From assembly GCA_902478785.1 (NCBI GenBank), contig CABSMJ010000011.1, forward strand, positions 1 to 64,000: a stretch of DNA of 64,000 bases, read 5' to 3'. Shown here in pieces: positions 1 through 7,723 of this stretch. Every line of letters starts with the position of its first letter. Positions within the stretch are counted from its first letter, which is position 1. A model generated the notes under the pieces. That model saw only the letters and a list, made by a program, of their open reading frames with translations. It ran no database searches and had not been told where the DNA came from. The DNA comes from an uncultured Oscillospiraceae bacterium. GTDB taxonomy: Bacteria; Bacillota; Clostridia; Oscillospirales; Oscillospiraceae. A program made the position numbers and the translations under genes.

Positions 1-2528
1 TCCTTCAGGGCGTCCTCGCCCACGTTGGGGATGTCCCGGGTGATCTCCTCGGGGCCCAGCTTGGTGTCACGGGAGTCGATCTCATACTCCTCGATGTGGA
101 TGGAGGTATACACGTCCTCCCGGACCAGCCGCTCGTTGAGCAGCACGGCGTCCTCGTAGTTGTAACCTTCCCAGGTCATGAAGCCCACCAGGATGTTCCG
201 GCCCAGAGCCAGCTCGCCGTTTTCAGTGGCGGGGCCGTCGGCCAGGACACTGGGATCGTCGCCGCCGTGGACCCGCTCGCCCACGGAGACGATGGGACGC
301 TGGTTGATGCAGGTGCCGTGGTTGGAGCGCAGGAACTTGGTCAGACGATAGTCCTTGGTCTCGCCGCTGTCATAGCGGACGGTGACATGGCGGGCATCCA
401 CGGAGGTCACCTCGCCGTCGCCCTCGGCCAGCACCGCCACCTCGGAGTCCAGGCACAGCTTGTGCTCCATGCCGGTGCCCACGATGGGGGCCTGGGGACG
501 CAGCAGAGGCACGGCCTGACGCTGCATGTTGGCGCCCATCAGGGCGCGGTTGGCGTCGTCGTTGGGCAGGAAGGGGATCATGGCCGTTGCGATGGAGACC
601 ATCATCCGGGGGGAGACGTCGATATAGTCCACCTGTTCCCGGTCCACCTCCACGATCTCGTCTCTGTGGCGGCAGGTGATACGGGCATTGACCAGGCAGC
701 CGTTCTCATCCACGGGCTCAGCGGCCTGACCGACGATATACTGGTCCTCCACGTCGGCGGTCATATAGGTGACGTCGGTGGAGACATAGCCGGTCTCGTG
801 GTCCACGGCCCGGTAGGGGGCCTCGATAAAGCCGTACTCATTGATACGGGCATAGGTGGCCAGATAGGAGATCAGGCCGATGTTAGGACCTTCAGGGGTC
901 TCAATAGGGCACATACGGCCATAGTGGCTGTAATGGACGTCACGGACCTCCATGTTGGCGCGCTCACGGCTCAGACCGCCGGGGCCCAGAGCGGAGAGAC
1001 GGCGCTTGTGGGTCAGCTCGGCCAGAGGGTTGGTCTGGTCCATGAACTGGCTCAGGGGGGAGGAGCCGAAGAACTCCTTGATGGCGGCAGTGACAGGACG
1101 GATGTTGATGAGGCTCTGGGGGGTGACGATGTCCAGATCCTGGATGGTCATGCGCTCCCGGATCACCCGCTCCATCCGGCTAAAGCCGATACGGAACTGG
1201 TTTTGCAGCAGCTCACCCACGCAGCGCAGGCGGCGGTTGCCCAGGTGATCGATGTCGTCCTTGGTAGAAAGGCCCACCGCCAGGCCGTTCATGTAGTTGA
1301 CGGAGGCCAGGATGTCGTCCACGATGATGTGCTTGGGCACCAGGTCGTCGGCGTGGAGGCGCAGCTGCTCCTTGAGCTCCTCGCCCTCATACTGGCTCAG
1401 CAGCTCCTGGAGCACCTCATAGCGGACCCGCTCCTTGATGCCGCACTCGGCCAGGGGATCGAAGTCCACATAGTGGCTCAGGTCGCACATCCGGTTGGAG
1501 GTGACCTTGATGGTGGTGCCGTTGTCCAGGGCCAGGGTGACCTCGCCCACGCCCACGGCGTCCAGCAGCTGTCCCTCGTCCCGGGTCAGCACGTGGCCCT
1601 CGTCGAAGAGGATCTCGCCGGTGGCGGGGTCTGCCACCGGGAAGGCCAGCTTCTGGCCCGCCACGCGGTGCCACAGGGCCAGCTTCTTGTTGAACTTGTA
1701 GCGGCCCACGATGGACAGATCGTAGCGCCGGGGATCGAAAAAGAGGTTATTGATGAGGGTCTCGCTAGCTTCCACCGTGGGGGGCTCGCCGGGACGGAGC
1801 TTGCGGTAGATCTCCAGCATGGCCTCCTCATAGGTCTTGCAGGGGTCCTTCTCCAGGGTCACCACAATGCGGGGATCGTCGCCGAAGTGCTCCAGGATCT
1901 CCTCGTTGGTCCGCAGGCCCAGGGCACGCAGCAGGCAGGTAATGGGCAGCTTGCGGTTCTTATCGATGCGGACCCAGAACACCTCGGAGGTGTCGGTCTC
2001 ATACTCCAGCCAGGCGCCCCGATAGGGGATGACGGTGGAGGTAAGCAGAGGCAGATCGGTCTTCAGATCGATCTCCTTGCCGTAATACACGCCGGGGGAA
2101 CGGACGATCTGAGAGACCACCACGCGCTCGGCGCCGTTGATGACGAAGGTGCCGGAGTGGGTCATCAGGGGGAAATCGCCCATGAAGATTTCCTGTTCCT
2201 TGATCTCCTCGGTCTCCTTGTTGCGCAGACGAACCTTCACCTTCAGAGGAGCCGCATAGGTGGCGTCCCGGGCCTTGCACTCCTCCACGTCATACTTGGG
2301 CGGCTCGTCCATCTTGTAGTCGATGAACGTCAGCTCCAGATTTCCTGCGAAGTCGGTGATCGCCGCCACATCGGCGAAGACCTCCCGCAGGCCGGTGTCC
2401 AAAAACCACTGATAGGACTTCTTCTGGATCTCCAGAAGGTTGGGCATGGGCATGACTTCCTCATGGCGGGCAAAGTTCTTACGAAGGGTCTTTCCGTAGT
2501 ACTTGTCTTTGGCCATCTTCTCTTTCAC
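1..2528 (-). CDS. rpoB: RNA polymerase beta subunit (N-terminal part, runs off window)
   Basis: Catalytic beta subunit of RNA polymerase; only about the first 840 residues lie in the window and the gene continues past position 1. The reading frame shows the beta protrusion/lobe, the rifampicin cluster (FMDQTNPLAELTHKRR, around 1030-1070) and the RMCPIETPEGPNIGLI block. The start is taken as GTG at 2526-2528 because AAGAAAGG lies 4 nt upstream; the ATG at 2514-2516 (MAKDKYYGK) is in frame and is the alternative. The upstream neighbour is a divergent XRE gene, not rplL, so rpoB is first in its transcript. The residue at E. coli position 510 is Pro instead of Gln; contact residues 513, 514, 516, 526, 529 and 531 are as in sensitive enzymes. 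Confidence 0.97.
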   Translation of the reverse strand, partial: MKEKMAKDKYYGKTLRKNFARHEEVMPMPNLLEIQKKSYQWFLDTGLREVFADVAAITDFAGNLELTFIDYKMDEPPKYDVEECKARDATYAAPLKVKVRLRNKETEEIKEQEIFMGDFPLMTHSGTFVINGAERVVVSQIVRSPGVYYGKEIDLKTDLPLLTSTVIPYRGAWLEYETDTSEVFWVRIDKNRKLPITCLLRALGLRTNEEILEHFGDDPRIVVTLEKDPCKTYEEAMLEIYRKLRPGEPPTVEASETLINNLFFDPRRYDLSIVGRYKFNKKLALWHRVAGQKLAFPVADPATGEILFDEGHVLTRDEGQLLDAVGVGEVTLALDNGTTIKVTSNRMCDLSHYVDFDPLAECGIKERVRYEVLQELLSQYEGEELKEQLRLHADDLVPKHIIVDDILASVNYMNGLAVGLSTKDDIDHLGNRRLRCVGELLQNQFRIGFSRMERVIRERMTIQDLDIVTPQSLINIRPVTAAIKEFFGSSPLSQFMDQTNPLAELTHKRRLSALGPGGLSRERANMEVRDVHYSHYGRMCPIETPEGPNIGLISYLATYARINEYGFIEAPYRAVDHETGYVSTDVTYMTADVEDQYIVGQAAEPVDENGCLVNARITCRHRDEIVEVDREQVDYIDVSPRMMVSIATAMIPFLPNDDANRALMGANMQRQAVPLLRPQAPIVGTGMEHKLCLDSEVAVLAEGDGEVTSVDARHVTVRYDSGETKDYRLTKFLRSNHGTCINQRPIVSVGERVHGGDDPSVLADGPATENGELALGRNILVGFMTWEGYNYEDAVLLNERLVREDVYTSIHIEEYEIDSRDTKLGPEEITRDIPNVGEDALK

Positions 2529-2727
2529 GCAACCTTTCTTGCTAGACTCAGCGGCAAGCGCCGCAAACGCACAGTCCGCGTCCGTCCCAGGCACGGTCTG
2601 TCTGCGATACGCACGGAGTTGTTGTTAGTTTTCCGGCATCTTCCTCTTGCTTTCCCCTGGCAAATGTGCTATCTTAAACAGGTAAAAGCTAAAAGGGAGA
2701 GAATCCGGTTCTAAACATAAGCGCTTT

Positions 2728-2756
2728 ATGTTACCATGAATTTCTCCTTTTGTCAA
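2728..2756 (-). promoter_or_regulatory. rpoB promoter
   Basis: Minus-strand TTGACA (2751-2756), exactly 17 bp spacer, TAACAT (2728-2733). The predicted start near 2721 leaves a leader of about 190 nt before rpoB. Confidence 0.8.
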
Positions 2757-2769
2757 GTGTTTTTCGTCG

Positions 2770-2796
2770 CGGTCTGATTTTTCAGACCGTTTTTTC
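2770..2796 (+). terminator. Terminator-like hairpin facing away from rpoB
   Basis: Eight-base-pair stem CGGTCTGA / TCAGACCG with a TTTT loop, followed on the plus strand by a run of T. No plus-strand gene precedes it; it sits just upstream of the rpoB promoter. It could stop antisense transcription leaving the rpoB region. Confidence 0.45.
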
Positions 2797-3005
2797 TTTT
2801 TTTCCACCCTTTTCTCTGGAAAACGCCCGTCTATTTGCCCCTCTTTCCGGATTTTTCGGAGCTATGCACCGGTTTGCGTGCACTTTTTCGGCGAAAACTT
2901 GCTACCATCCAATACATATTGGGCACACGTCCGGGCAAACTGTCTAAACAGGCGGTTATACACAAGTCTGGACCGCCGTTTTTCGGATACAGGTGGGAAC
3001 AGGGT

Positions 3006-3230
3006 ATGGATTTCAGCTATGACAAGCAGATGGGAAGCCGCATTCGGCTTTTGCGGGAGGCCCGGCATCTGACACAGGAGCAGCTGGCCGCCAAACTGCA
3101 AGTCCGGGGCTGCGACATCACCCGCAGCGCCCTGGCCAAGATCGAGGTGGGCCAGCGGCATCTGTATGCCAGGGAGATCAAACTTCTGCACGAGATTTTG
3201 CAGGTCCCCTACGACCAGCTTTTCGTTTAG
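3006..3230 (+). CDS. XRE-family (Cro/CI) DNA-binding protein
   Basis: A 74-residue protein made almost wholly of a Cro/CI helix-turn-helix: residues 10-68 contain RIRLLREARHLTQEQLAAKL, then an ITRSALAKIEVGQR recognition-helix region. ATG at 3006 is chosen because it places the domain at the N terminus; the ribosome site is weak. It has no sensor domain, so it probably acts as a simple homodimeric repressor. A hairpin at 3277-3313 ends the transcript. Target unknown. Confidence 0.85.
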   Translation: MDFSYDKQMGSRIRLLREARHLTQEQLAAKLQVRGCDITRSALAKIEVGQRHLYAREIKLLHEILQVPYDQLFV

Positions 3231-3276
3231 GTCATCTGCAGGCAATCAAAATTCTCAAAATTCGGCGTTGGCCGCA

Positions 3277-3313
3277 AACATCCTCGTCTGTCTTTTGGGC
3301 AGACGAGGATGTT
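3277..3313 (+). terminator. Terminator of the XRE gene
   Basis: Perfect 14-bp stem AACATCCTCGTCTG / CAGACGAGGATGTT with a 9-nt loop, followed by CAATTTT and a T-rich stretch. Confidence 0.65.
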
Positions 3314-3484
3314 CAATTTTCTGGAAAATTTTTCTTGCAAGCTGCGTCCTCATCCGCTACAACAAAAGCGGTATTTTTATCAATTATTTTTTGATTTGTA
3401 ACCTCCAGTCGCAGAGGATGCTGCCGTTCCCCTACTTTTCTGTCCCGGGGCATCCATCCCAATCAAAAGAAATGAGGAATCTGT

Positions 3485-4474
3485 ATGAAAAAGCGATCGC
3501 TCGCACTTGTCCTGTTCCTGGCGCTGTGCCTGACGCTGGCCGTTCCGGCTGCGGCAGCTCCGGCAAATGATTATGCTCCCTATACCTTCAAGGACCAGCT
3601 CGGCGATCCCGTCTTCTGCAGTGCGGCAAGAGCCGAAAAGAAATCCGTGCAGATCCGGACCAAAGAGACCTTGATCGGCGGAGCGATCGAATTCACTCCT
3701 TACCGGGAAGAGGCGGTCACCCTGGTGACACTCAAGCCCGGCAGCAGCGTGACGGTCTCTCTGTCCCCCTCCGCAGATGCGGGCATGGACTGTGCCGCGG
3801 CCGTCGTCCCCAGTGGCAAAGACCAGTTCGTACGCCTCTATGAGGACACCTCCATCTATTGGCTGGACAATGCGTCCCTCCAGCGGGATCTAAAAAACGG
3901 CGGTGTGCTGGTCACCGGGGAGGACACGGACTATCTGCTGATCTATGAGGATGTCCTCTCCCCTGCCGTCTCCTTTGCAGATGTGCCGGATACCTCCTTT
4001 TGCGCCGACGCGGTCAAGTGGGCCGTGCAGCGGGGGATCACCACCGGCACCACTTCCTCCACCTTTTCCCCCAACACCACCTGCACCGTGGCGCAGATCA
4101 CCACGTTTCTCTACCGGGCATACGGTTCCCCGGAGGCAGCTCCCGGCGGATTCTATGACGATGTAAGACCTACGGATTGGTATGTGGACGCCGCCAACTG
4201 GGCCTATGCCGCCGGTCTCTCTGTGGGGCACTTCGGTGGGAATGATCCGTGCACCCGGGCCATGGCGGTGACCTATCTGTGGCTCCTGGCCGGAAGTCCC
4301 GATGCCGGAGACAGCGGCTTTTCCGACGTGCCGGCGGGCACGTTCTATTCCAAGGCGGTGGCCTGGGCCGTCAAAAGCGGCATCACCAGCGGCACAGGCG
4401 GCGGAAAATTCTCTCCCGATACGGTCTGCACCCGCGGGCAGATCGTGACGTTCCTGTATCGCTTTGCGGTGTGA
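3485..4474 (+). CDS. Secreted protein with three SLH domains
   Basis: A 329-residue exported protein. Residues 1-24 form a signal peptide (MKKRS, hydrophobic core, VPAAAA cleavage region). Residues about 30-155 are an N-terminal beta-rich region I cannot assign. Three S-layer homology repeats follow at roughly 160-213, 219-270 and 277-329, each with the F-x-DV start and a final FLYR/YLWL stretch. The ITRAE-type motif is degenerate (CTVAQ, CTRAM, CTRGQ), a form common in Clostridia. SLH triplets bind pyruvylated secondary cell-wall polymer, so the protein is likely wall-attached. It stands alone and ends in a strong bidirectional terminator. Confidence 0.85.
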   Translation: MKKRSLALVLFLALCLTLAVPAAAAPANDYAPYTFKDQLGDPVFCSAARAEKKSVQIRTKETLIGGAIEFTPYREEAVTLVTLKPGSSVTVSLSPSADAGMDCAAAVVPSGKDQFVRLYEDTSIYWLDNASLQRDLKNGGVLVTGEDTDYLLIYEDVLSPAVSFADVPDTSFCADAVKWAVQRGITTGTTSSTFSPNTTCTVAQITTFLYRAYGSPEAAPGGFYDDVRPTDWYVDAANWAYAAGLSVGHFGGNDPCTRAMAVTYLWLLAGSPDAGDSGFSDVPAGTFYSKAVAWAVKSGITSGTGGGKFSPDTVCTRGQIVTFLYRFAV

Positions 4475-4485
4475 TCCAAAGGCTA

Positions 4486-4524
4486 AAAAATCTCCTCTTT
4501 GCACCACGCAAAGAGGAGATTTTT
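4486..4524. terminator. Bidirectional terminator
   Basis: Seventeen-base-pair stem: AAAAATCTCCTCTTTGC (4486-4502) pairs with 4508-4524, so both strands end in a T run. Serves the SLH gene. Confidence 0.85.
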
Positions 4525-4548
4525 ATTTTCTGTGCTACGAAAATACGA

Positions 4549-4590
4549 AAAAAAGAGTGCCGGGGCGGCATCAAAATACCGCCCCGGCAC
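4549..4590 (-). terminator. Terminator of the phospholipase-like gene
   Basis: Twelve-base-pair stem GTGCCGGGGCGG (4557-4568) with 4579-4590; on the minus strand it is followed by CTCTTTTTTT. Confidence 0.8.
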
Positions 4591-4619
4591 AGAGCAAGAT
4601 AGAGGGTGAGATCGCCTTC

Positions 4620-5186
4620 TCAGGCAGCCTTGATGGGCTCCGGTACCAGTCCGCAGAACACCTGCTCGGTCATCCGCAGGATGTACTCCACATCCGTCCG
4701 GACGCTGCGGTCCGTGTCCATGTAAGAGGCGTGGGCCTCCCGGACAGCGGCAAACACCGCCTCTCTGGCGTGCTGTCTGCGCTCCCGCTCTCCCCAGGCC
4801 AGGGCCAAGCTGGTCTTGAAGCAGCGCTGGAGCCGAGCCTCGTAGCACCGGTGCTCATGGATGTTCTCCCGGAACGTCTCGTTGTGGGCGTAGGTAAAGG
4901 CGTCGGAGGTATAGTGGATCAGCTTACCCAGTCGGTAGTAATCCAGCATCCCCCATCGCTCCCGGCGGGACAGCGAGGCGCTCAGCCGTGCCATCAGCCG
5001 CTCCGCGTTGCGGTAGTTGTGACCACGCAGCCACTGGATGGTGCGGGACCCTTTCAGATAGGTGAAGGGATTGCTGTCCGGCTCCGTACAGCCGAACAAA
5101 AAGGCCTTGCGGTGGCGATAAGCCGGCGCGACCTGAAGCTGCTGCATCAAATAGTGACCCAGGATCTTGTGACTCTCTCGTTTCAT
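4620..5186 (-). CDS. Zinc-dependent phospholipase C-like protein
   Basis: A 188-residue protein with the metal-ligand pattern of the zinc-dependent phospholipase C / S1-P1 nuclease fold: early His residues (SHKILGHYL), GCTEPDSNPF with the conserved PD, and HYTSDAFTYAHN giving His, Asp and His ligands. Members usually hydrolyse phospholipids, but this short form has no signal peptide and no C-terminal C2-like domain, so it is probably intracellular and its substrate is uncertain. Single-gene transcript with its own terminator at 4549-4590. Confidence 0.75.
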   Translation of the reverse strand: MKRESHKILGHYLMQQLQVAPAYRHRKAFLFGCTEPDSNPFTYLKGSRTIQWLRGHNYRNAERLMARLSASLSRRERWGMLDYYRLGKLIHYTSDAFTYAHNETFRENIHEHRCYEARLQRCFKTSLALAWGERERRQHAREAVFAAVREAHASYMDTDRSVRTDVEYILRMTEQVFCGLVPEPIKAA

Positions 5187-5336
5187 GCTTCTCCTCCCGG
5201 TTCAGAATTAGAGGGCCCTTTTGGCCCGAGCGGAATCAGAATAGCACGGATGTCGCGCGAAAAAGTGAATAATTTGTGAACGAGATCTTAAAAATCCTTT
5301 ATTTTTCAAACATTTCACCTGCTGTTGTCCGGGGAT

Positions 5337-5365
5337 TTGCATTCCCGGGAAAAACGCGGTATACT
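5337..5365 (+). promoter_or_regulatory. Promoter of the DUF1643 gene
   Basis: TTGCAT (5337-5342), 17 bp, TATACT (5360-5365), about 30 bp before the AAAAAAGGAG ribosome site. Confidence 0.65.
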
Positions 5366-5398
5366 GGCGAAAACGCTTGAAAAAAGGAGCCTGCCGCC

Positions 5399-6022
5399 AT
5401 GCACATTCCCTCCTCCCCCACCCAGGACCTGTCGGTCCTGACCTTCGCCGACGCCCTCCGGGGCACCGGCGCGCCGGACTACGACCGGAACAAGTGGCTA
5501 TATGTCCCGGACTTTTACTCCGAATACCGGTATCTGCTGGGCGTACGGGGGGAGAACCCCCTGATCTGCATCGGCGTCAACCCCTCCACCGCCGCCCCGG
5601 AGGCCCTGGACAACACCCTCAAGTCCGTCCAGCGCATCGCTGCCGGCAACGGCTATGACGGCTGGGTCATGTGCAACGTCTACGCCCAGCGGGCCACCCG
5701 TCCCCAGGACATGGACCGGAGGTGCAACGAAACGCTGCATCGGGAAAACTGCAAAGCCTTTGAATATGTGCTCCAGCAGGTGGGCCAGGGCCACGCCCCT
5801 GCCGTCTGGGCCGCCTGGGGCGCCGTCATCGAGACAAGGCCCTACCTGCCCGCCTGCGTCATGGACTTCGTGGACATCGGCCGGGCCTACGGCGCCCAGT
5901 GGTGGAAGGTGGGCCCCCTTTCCAAGGCCGGTCATCCCCACCACCCGCTCTATCTGCGCAAGGACGCGCAGGTGGAGCCCTTCGACGTGGAGGCCTATCT
6001 CACCAGCCTGAGCGGCCGCTGA
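5399..6022 (+). CDS. DUF1643 domain protein
   Basis: A 207-residue cytosolic protein of the DUF1643 family, recognised from the ICIGVNPSTA motif (residues about 55-65), a central CNVYAQRAT stretch and WAAWGAVIE. The biochemical role of the family is not established; members are often phage- or plasmid-linked but occur on chromosomes. AAAAAAGGAG precedes the ATG at a good distance. It lies tail to tail with the broken thpR gene. Confidence 0.8.
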   Translation: MHIPSSPTQDLSVLTFADALRGTGAPDYDRNKWLYVPDFYSEYRYLLGVRGENPLICIGVNPSTAAPEALDNTLKSVQRIAAGNGYDGWVMCNVYAQRATRPQDMDRRCNETLHRENCKAFEYVLQQVGQGHAPAVWAAWGAVIETRPYLPACVMDFVDIGRAYGAQWWKVGPLSKAGHPHHPLYLRKDAQVEPFDVEAYLTSLSGR

Positions 6023-6027
6023 AGCCC

Positions 6028-6250
6028 TTACCGGCGGTAGAGGGGCGTGTAGCGCATTCCCTTTTCCCCCCGCTGGGAGCTCATGAGGGTCATCTGTTCC
6101 ACATGGGCGGTGATGGGCATACCCAGCACCGCTTCCTTGTCCGGAGCCTCCGTCAGCTCCATCCGCCGCCCCAGGGTCAGGTGAGGCTTGAACGCCCCAG
6201 ATCTGCCGGCGGACCTGCCGGTCAAAGCAAAGGGCGATAAACAGCCGCAT
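6028..6250 (-). pseudogene. thpR: Internally deleted RNA 2',3'-cyclic phosphodiesterase (ThpR/LigT)
   Basis: Two pieces of one LigT-like gene are joined out of frame. The N terminus reads MRLFIALCFDRQVRRQIWG from the ATG at 6248-6250, the classic ThpR start. In another frame the region continues FKPHLTLGRR, the second HxT motif with its C-terminal tail, ending at 6028. A normal protein is about 180 residues; here the middle, including the first HxT motif, is missing and the frame is shifted. Neither piece could be an active enzyme. Composition matches the surroundings, so it appears to be recent decay in place. Confidence 0.85.
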
Positions 6251-6322
6251 CCTCTCATCTCCTCAGGCCCCGCAGAGCCATTTTCCCCGATTGTAGCACC
6301 CTGCCCGCTCTTTGTACAGGGT

Positions 6323-6357
6323 AAAAAAGGCTGCCGCAGACCGATGGTCTGCGGCAG
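6323..6357 (-). terminator. Terminator of the HAD phosphatase gene
   Basis: Twelve-base-pair stem CTGCCGCAGACC / GGTCTGCGGCAG with a 3-nt loop, followed on the minus strand by CCTTTTTT. Confidence 0.8.
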
Positions 6358-6365
6358 TTGTTCTC

Positions 6366-7028
6366 TCAGCGGTTCTCCCGCTCCAGGCGCTCCAGCAACG
6401 GGATCAGCTGGTCCATGGTGTCCACCCGGACATCCGCCTCCTCCAGCTTCTCCGGGTTGCGCCCCTGGTTCAAAAAGCCCACGGCATACATCCCCGCCCG
6501 GTGCAGCGCCTGGCAGCCAGGGGTGCTGTCCTCCACACCCAGGGCCCGGGCAGCGGGGACTCCGGCCAGGCGCAATGCCTCCAGATACAGGTCCGGCTCC
6601 GGTTTGAGCCGCTGGACCTGCTCGGCGGTGACAAAGAAATGGATTTTGTCCGTCACCCCCAGATAGTCGGTCATGCCCCGGACGAAGCTGCCGTCCGAGG
6701 AGGACACCAGCGCCACCGTCCAGCCCCGGTCCGTCAGATAATCCAGGGCCGCAGTCAGTCCCGGCGCCTCCGGCGTCCGGGCCTTTTCCACCAGCTCCAG
6801 GGTCCTGCGGAAATGGTCTTGGGCGATGGCCTCCACGTCCGCAGTGATGCCCAGCCGGGCCAGACGCCGCTCCCAGCCCATGCGCACGGAAAAGCCGGGC
6901 TTTTCCTCCTCCGCCGGCAGTCCCATCTCCTGGGCGATCAGCCGGTTGGCCTCCGTGTGGGCCCACTCGTCGTCCACCATGGTCCCGTCCATATCAAAGG
7001 CCACCAGACGCCCGCTGGTTTTCTCCAT
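6366..7028 (-). CDS. HAD-superfamily phosphatase (beta-phosphoglucomutase-like)
   Basis: A 220-residue haloacid-dehalogenase phosphatase of subfamily IA. Motif I is FDMDGTMVD (nucleophile Asp, residues 10-18), motif II is the VSSSDG segment, motif III LKPEPDLYL, and motif IV GVEDSTPG. The alpha-helical cap lies between motifs I and II. Such enzymes remove phosphate from small metabolites such as sugar phosphates or phosphoglycolate; the substrate cannot be read from sequence. Its promoter side faces the csoR promoter. Confidence 0.85.
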   Translation of the reverse strand: MEKTSGRLVAFDMDGTMVDDEWAHTEANRLIAQEMGLPAEEEKPGFSVRMGWERRLARLGITADVEAIAQDHFRRTLELVEKARTPEAPGLTAALDYLTDRGWTVALVSSSDGSFVRGMTDYLGVTDKIHFFVTAEQVQRLKPEPDLYLEALRLAGVPAARALGVEDSTPGCQALHRAGMYAVGFLNQGRNPEKLEEADVRVDTMDQLIPLLERLERENR

Positions 7029-7139
7029 GTCCTCGCTTCCCTTCCCGGTGCGCTCCTGCGCCCATATTTTTTACCCTTTTGCATTATAGTCCCCCTGCCC
7101 TGTCCCCGTCAACAGCCGCTCCTGCTTCCCTTCGGGGCG

Positions 7140-7190
7140 TTGACATTTTTCCCGCTTTATCGGATAATATAGGTATACCCCTAACGGTAT
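7140..7190 (+). promoter_or_regulatory. csoR promoter with CsoR-type operator
   Basis: TTGACA (7140-7145), then GATAAT (7163-7168, 17-bp spacer). The palindrome ATACCCCTAACGGTAT (7175-7190) begins right after the -10 element. It has the ATACCC...GGTAT shape of CsoR sites and matches two more copies before the ATPase gene. Confidence 0.75.
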
Positions 7191-7295
7191 AAGGATCTCT
7201 TTGCTGGCGTCTGCCTCTCCTTTTAGGGCGGACGCCCGGGGACCTGTTTGATTTTGATTTGCACCGCTCAGGGCGGCGGAATGGAGGATTTTTGC

Positions 7296-7571
7296 ATGAG
7301 ACAATGTATGGACGCGGACAATCTGCACCGGCGCCTGAAGAAGATCATCGGCCAGGTGCAGGCCATCGACCGCATGATCGACGAGGACGTCCCCTGTGAG
7401 GACATCCTTGCTCAGATCAACGCCGCCAAGTCGGCCCTCCACAAGGCCGGACAGGTGGTGCTGGAGGGCCACATCCGCCACTGTGTCCGGGACGGCCTGG
7501 AGCACGGCGACGCCGACAAGACCATCGAAAGCTTCACCAAGGCGGTGGAGCGCTTTTCCAACATGGGCTGA
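7296..7571 (+). CDS. csoR: Copper-sensing repressor, CsoR family
   Basis: A 91-residue all-helical metal-sensing repressor (DUF156). The Cu(I) ligand set is complete: Cys34 (VPCED), His59 and Cys63 (GHIRHC, His-x3-Cys), matching the C-H-C trio of characterised CsoR proteins and not the RcnR/FrmR patterns. ATG 7296 is preferred because GGAGG (7283-7287) is 8 nt upstream; an in-frame ATG at 7281 has no ribosome site. Copper binding would release the operators at 7175, 7658 and 7695. The gene ends at a hairpin before the ATPase promoter. Confidence 0.92.
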   Translation: MRQCMDADNLHRRLKKIIGQVQAIDRMIDEDVPCEDILAQINAAKSALHKAGQVVLEGHIRHCVRDGLEHGDADKTIESFTKAVERFSNMG

Positions 7572-7576
7572 ATATG

Positions 7577-7612
7577 CTGCCGCCGGTTTTCCCCGGCGGC
7601 AGTGTTGTTTTT
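7577..7612 (+). terminator. Terminator of csoR
   Basis: Stem CTGCCGCCGG (7577-7586) with 7593-7602, followed by TGTTGTTTTT. Confidence 0.75.
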
Positions 7613-7647
7613 GGACAACTTTCCTTCCAAAAGCTGGTGTGAGCGTC

Positions 7648-7710
7648 TTGACAAGGGATACCCCCCAGGGTATAATTTCTCTATTAACATACCTATACCC
7701 CCATTGGTAT
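7648..7710 (+). promoter_or_regulatory. ATPase promoter with two CsoR-type operators
   Basis: A consensus promoter, TTGACA (7648-7653), 17 bp, TATAAT (7671-7676). Palindrome ATACCCCCCAGGGTAT (7658-7673) fills the spacer and overlaps the -10 box; a second, ATACCCCCATTGGTAT (7695-7710), lies at about +13 to +28. Both share the 16-bp layout of the csoR site. Confidence 0.8.
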
Positions 7711-7723
7711 CAAGGAGGCCTGT

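Larger units (their letters stand above)
2529..3005. other. Intergenic region rpoB / XRE gene
   Basis: Contains the rpoB leader (2529-2721), the rpoB promoter and the plus-strand hairpin. No conserved leader motif or coding region was recognised; the rest (2800-3005) shows nothing further. Confidence 0.6.

Noticed and set aside
1041..1075. Reading the RpoB change as Q513P, a known rifampicin-resistance mutation
   Set aside because: Counting from FFGSS places the Pro at E. coli 510; Gln513 is intact.
96..2714. An 872-codon open frame opposite rpoB
   Set aside because: Same cause; sense-strand RpoB motifs are unambiguous.
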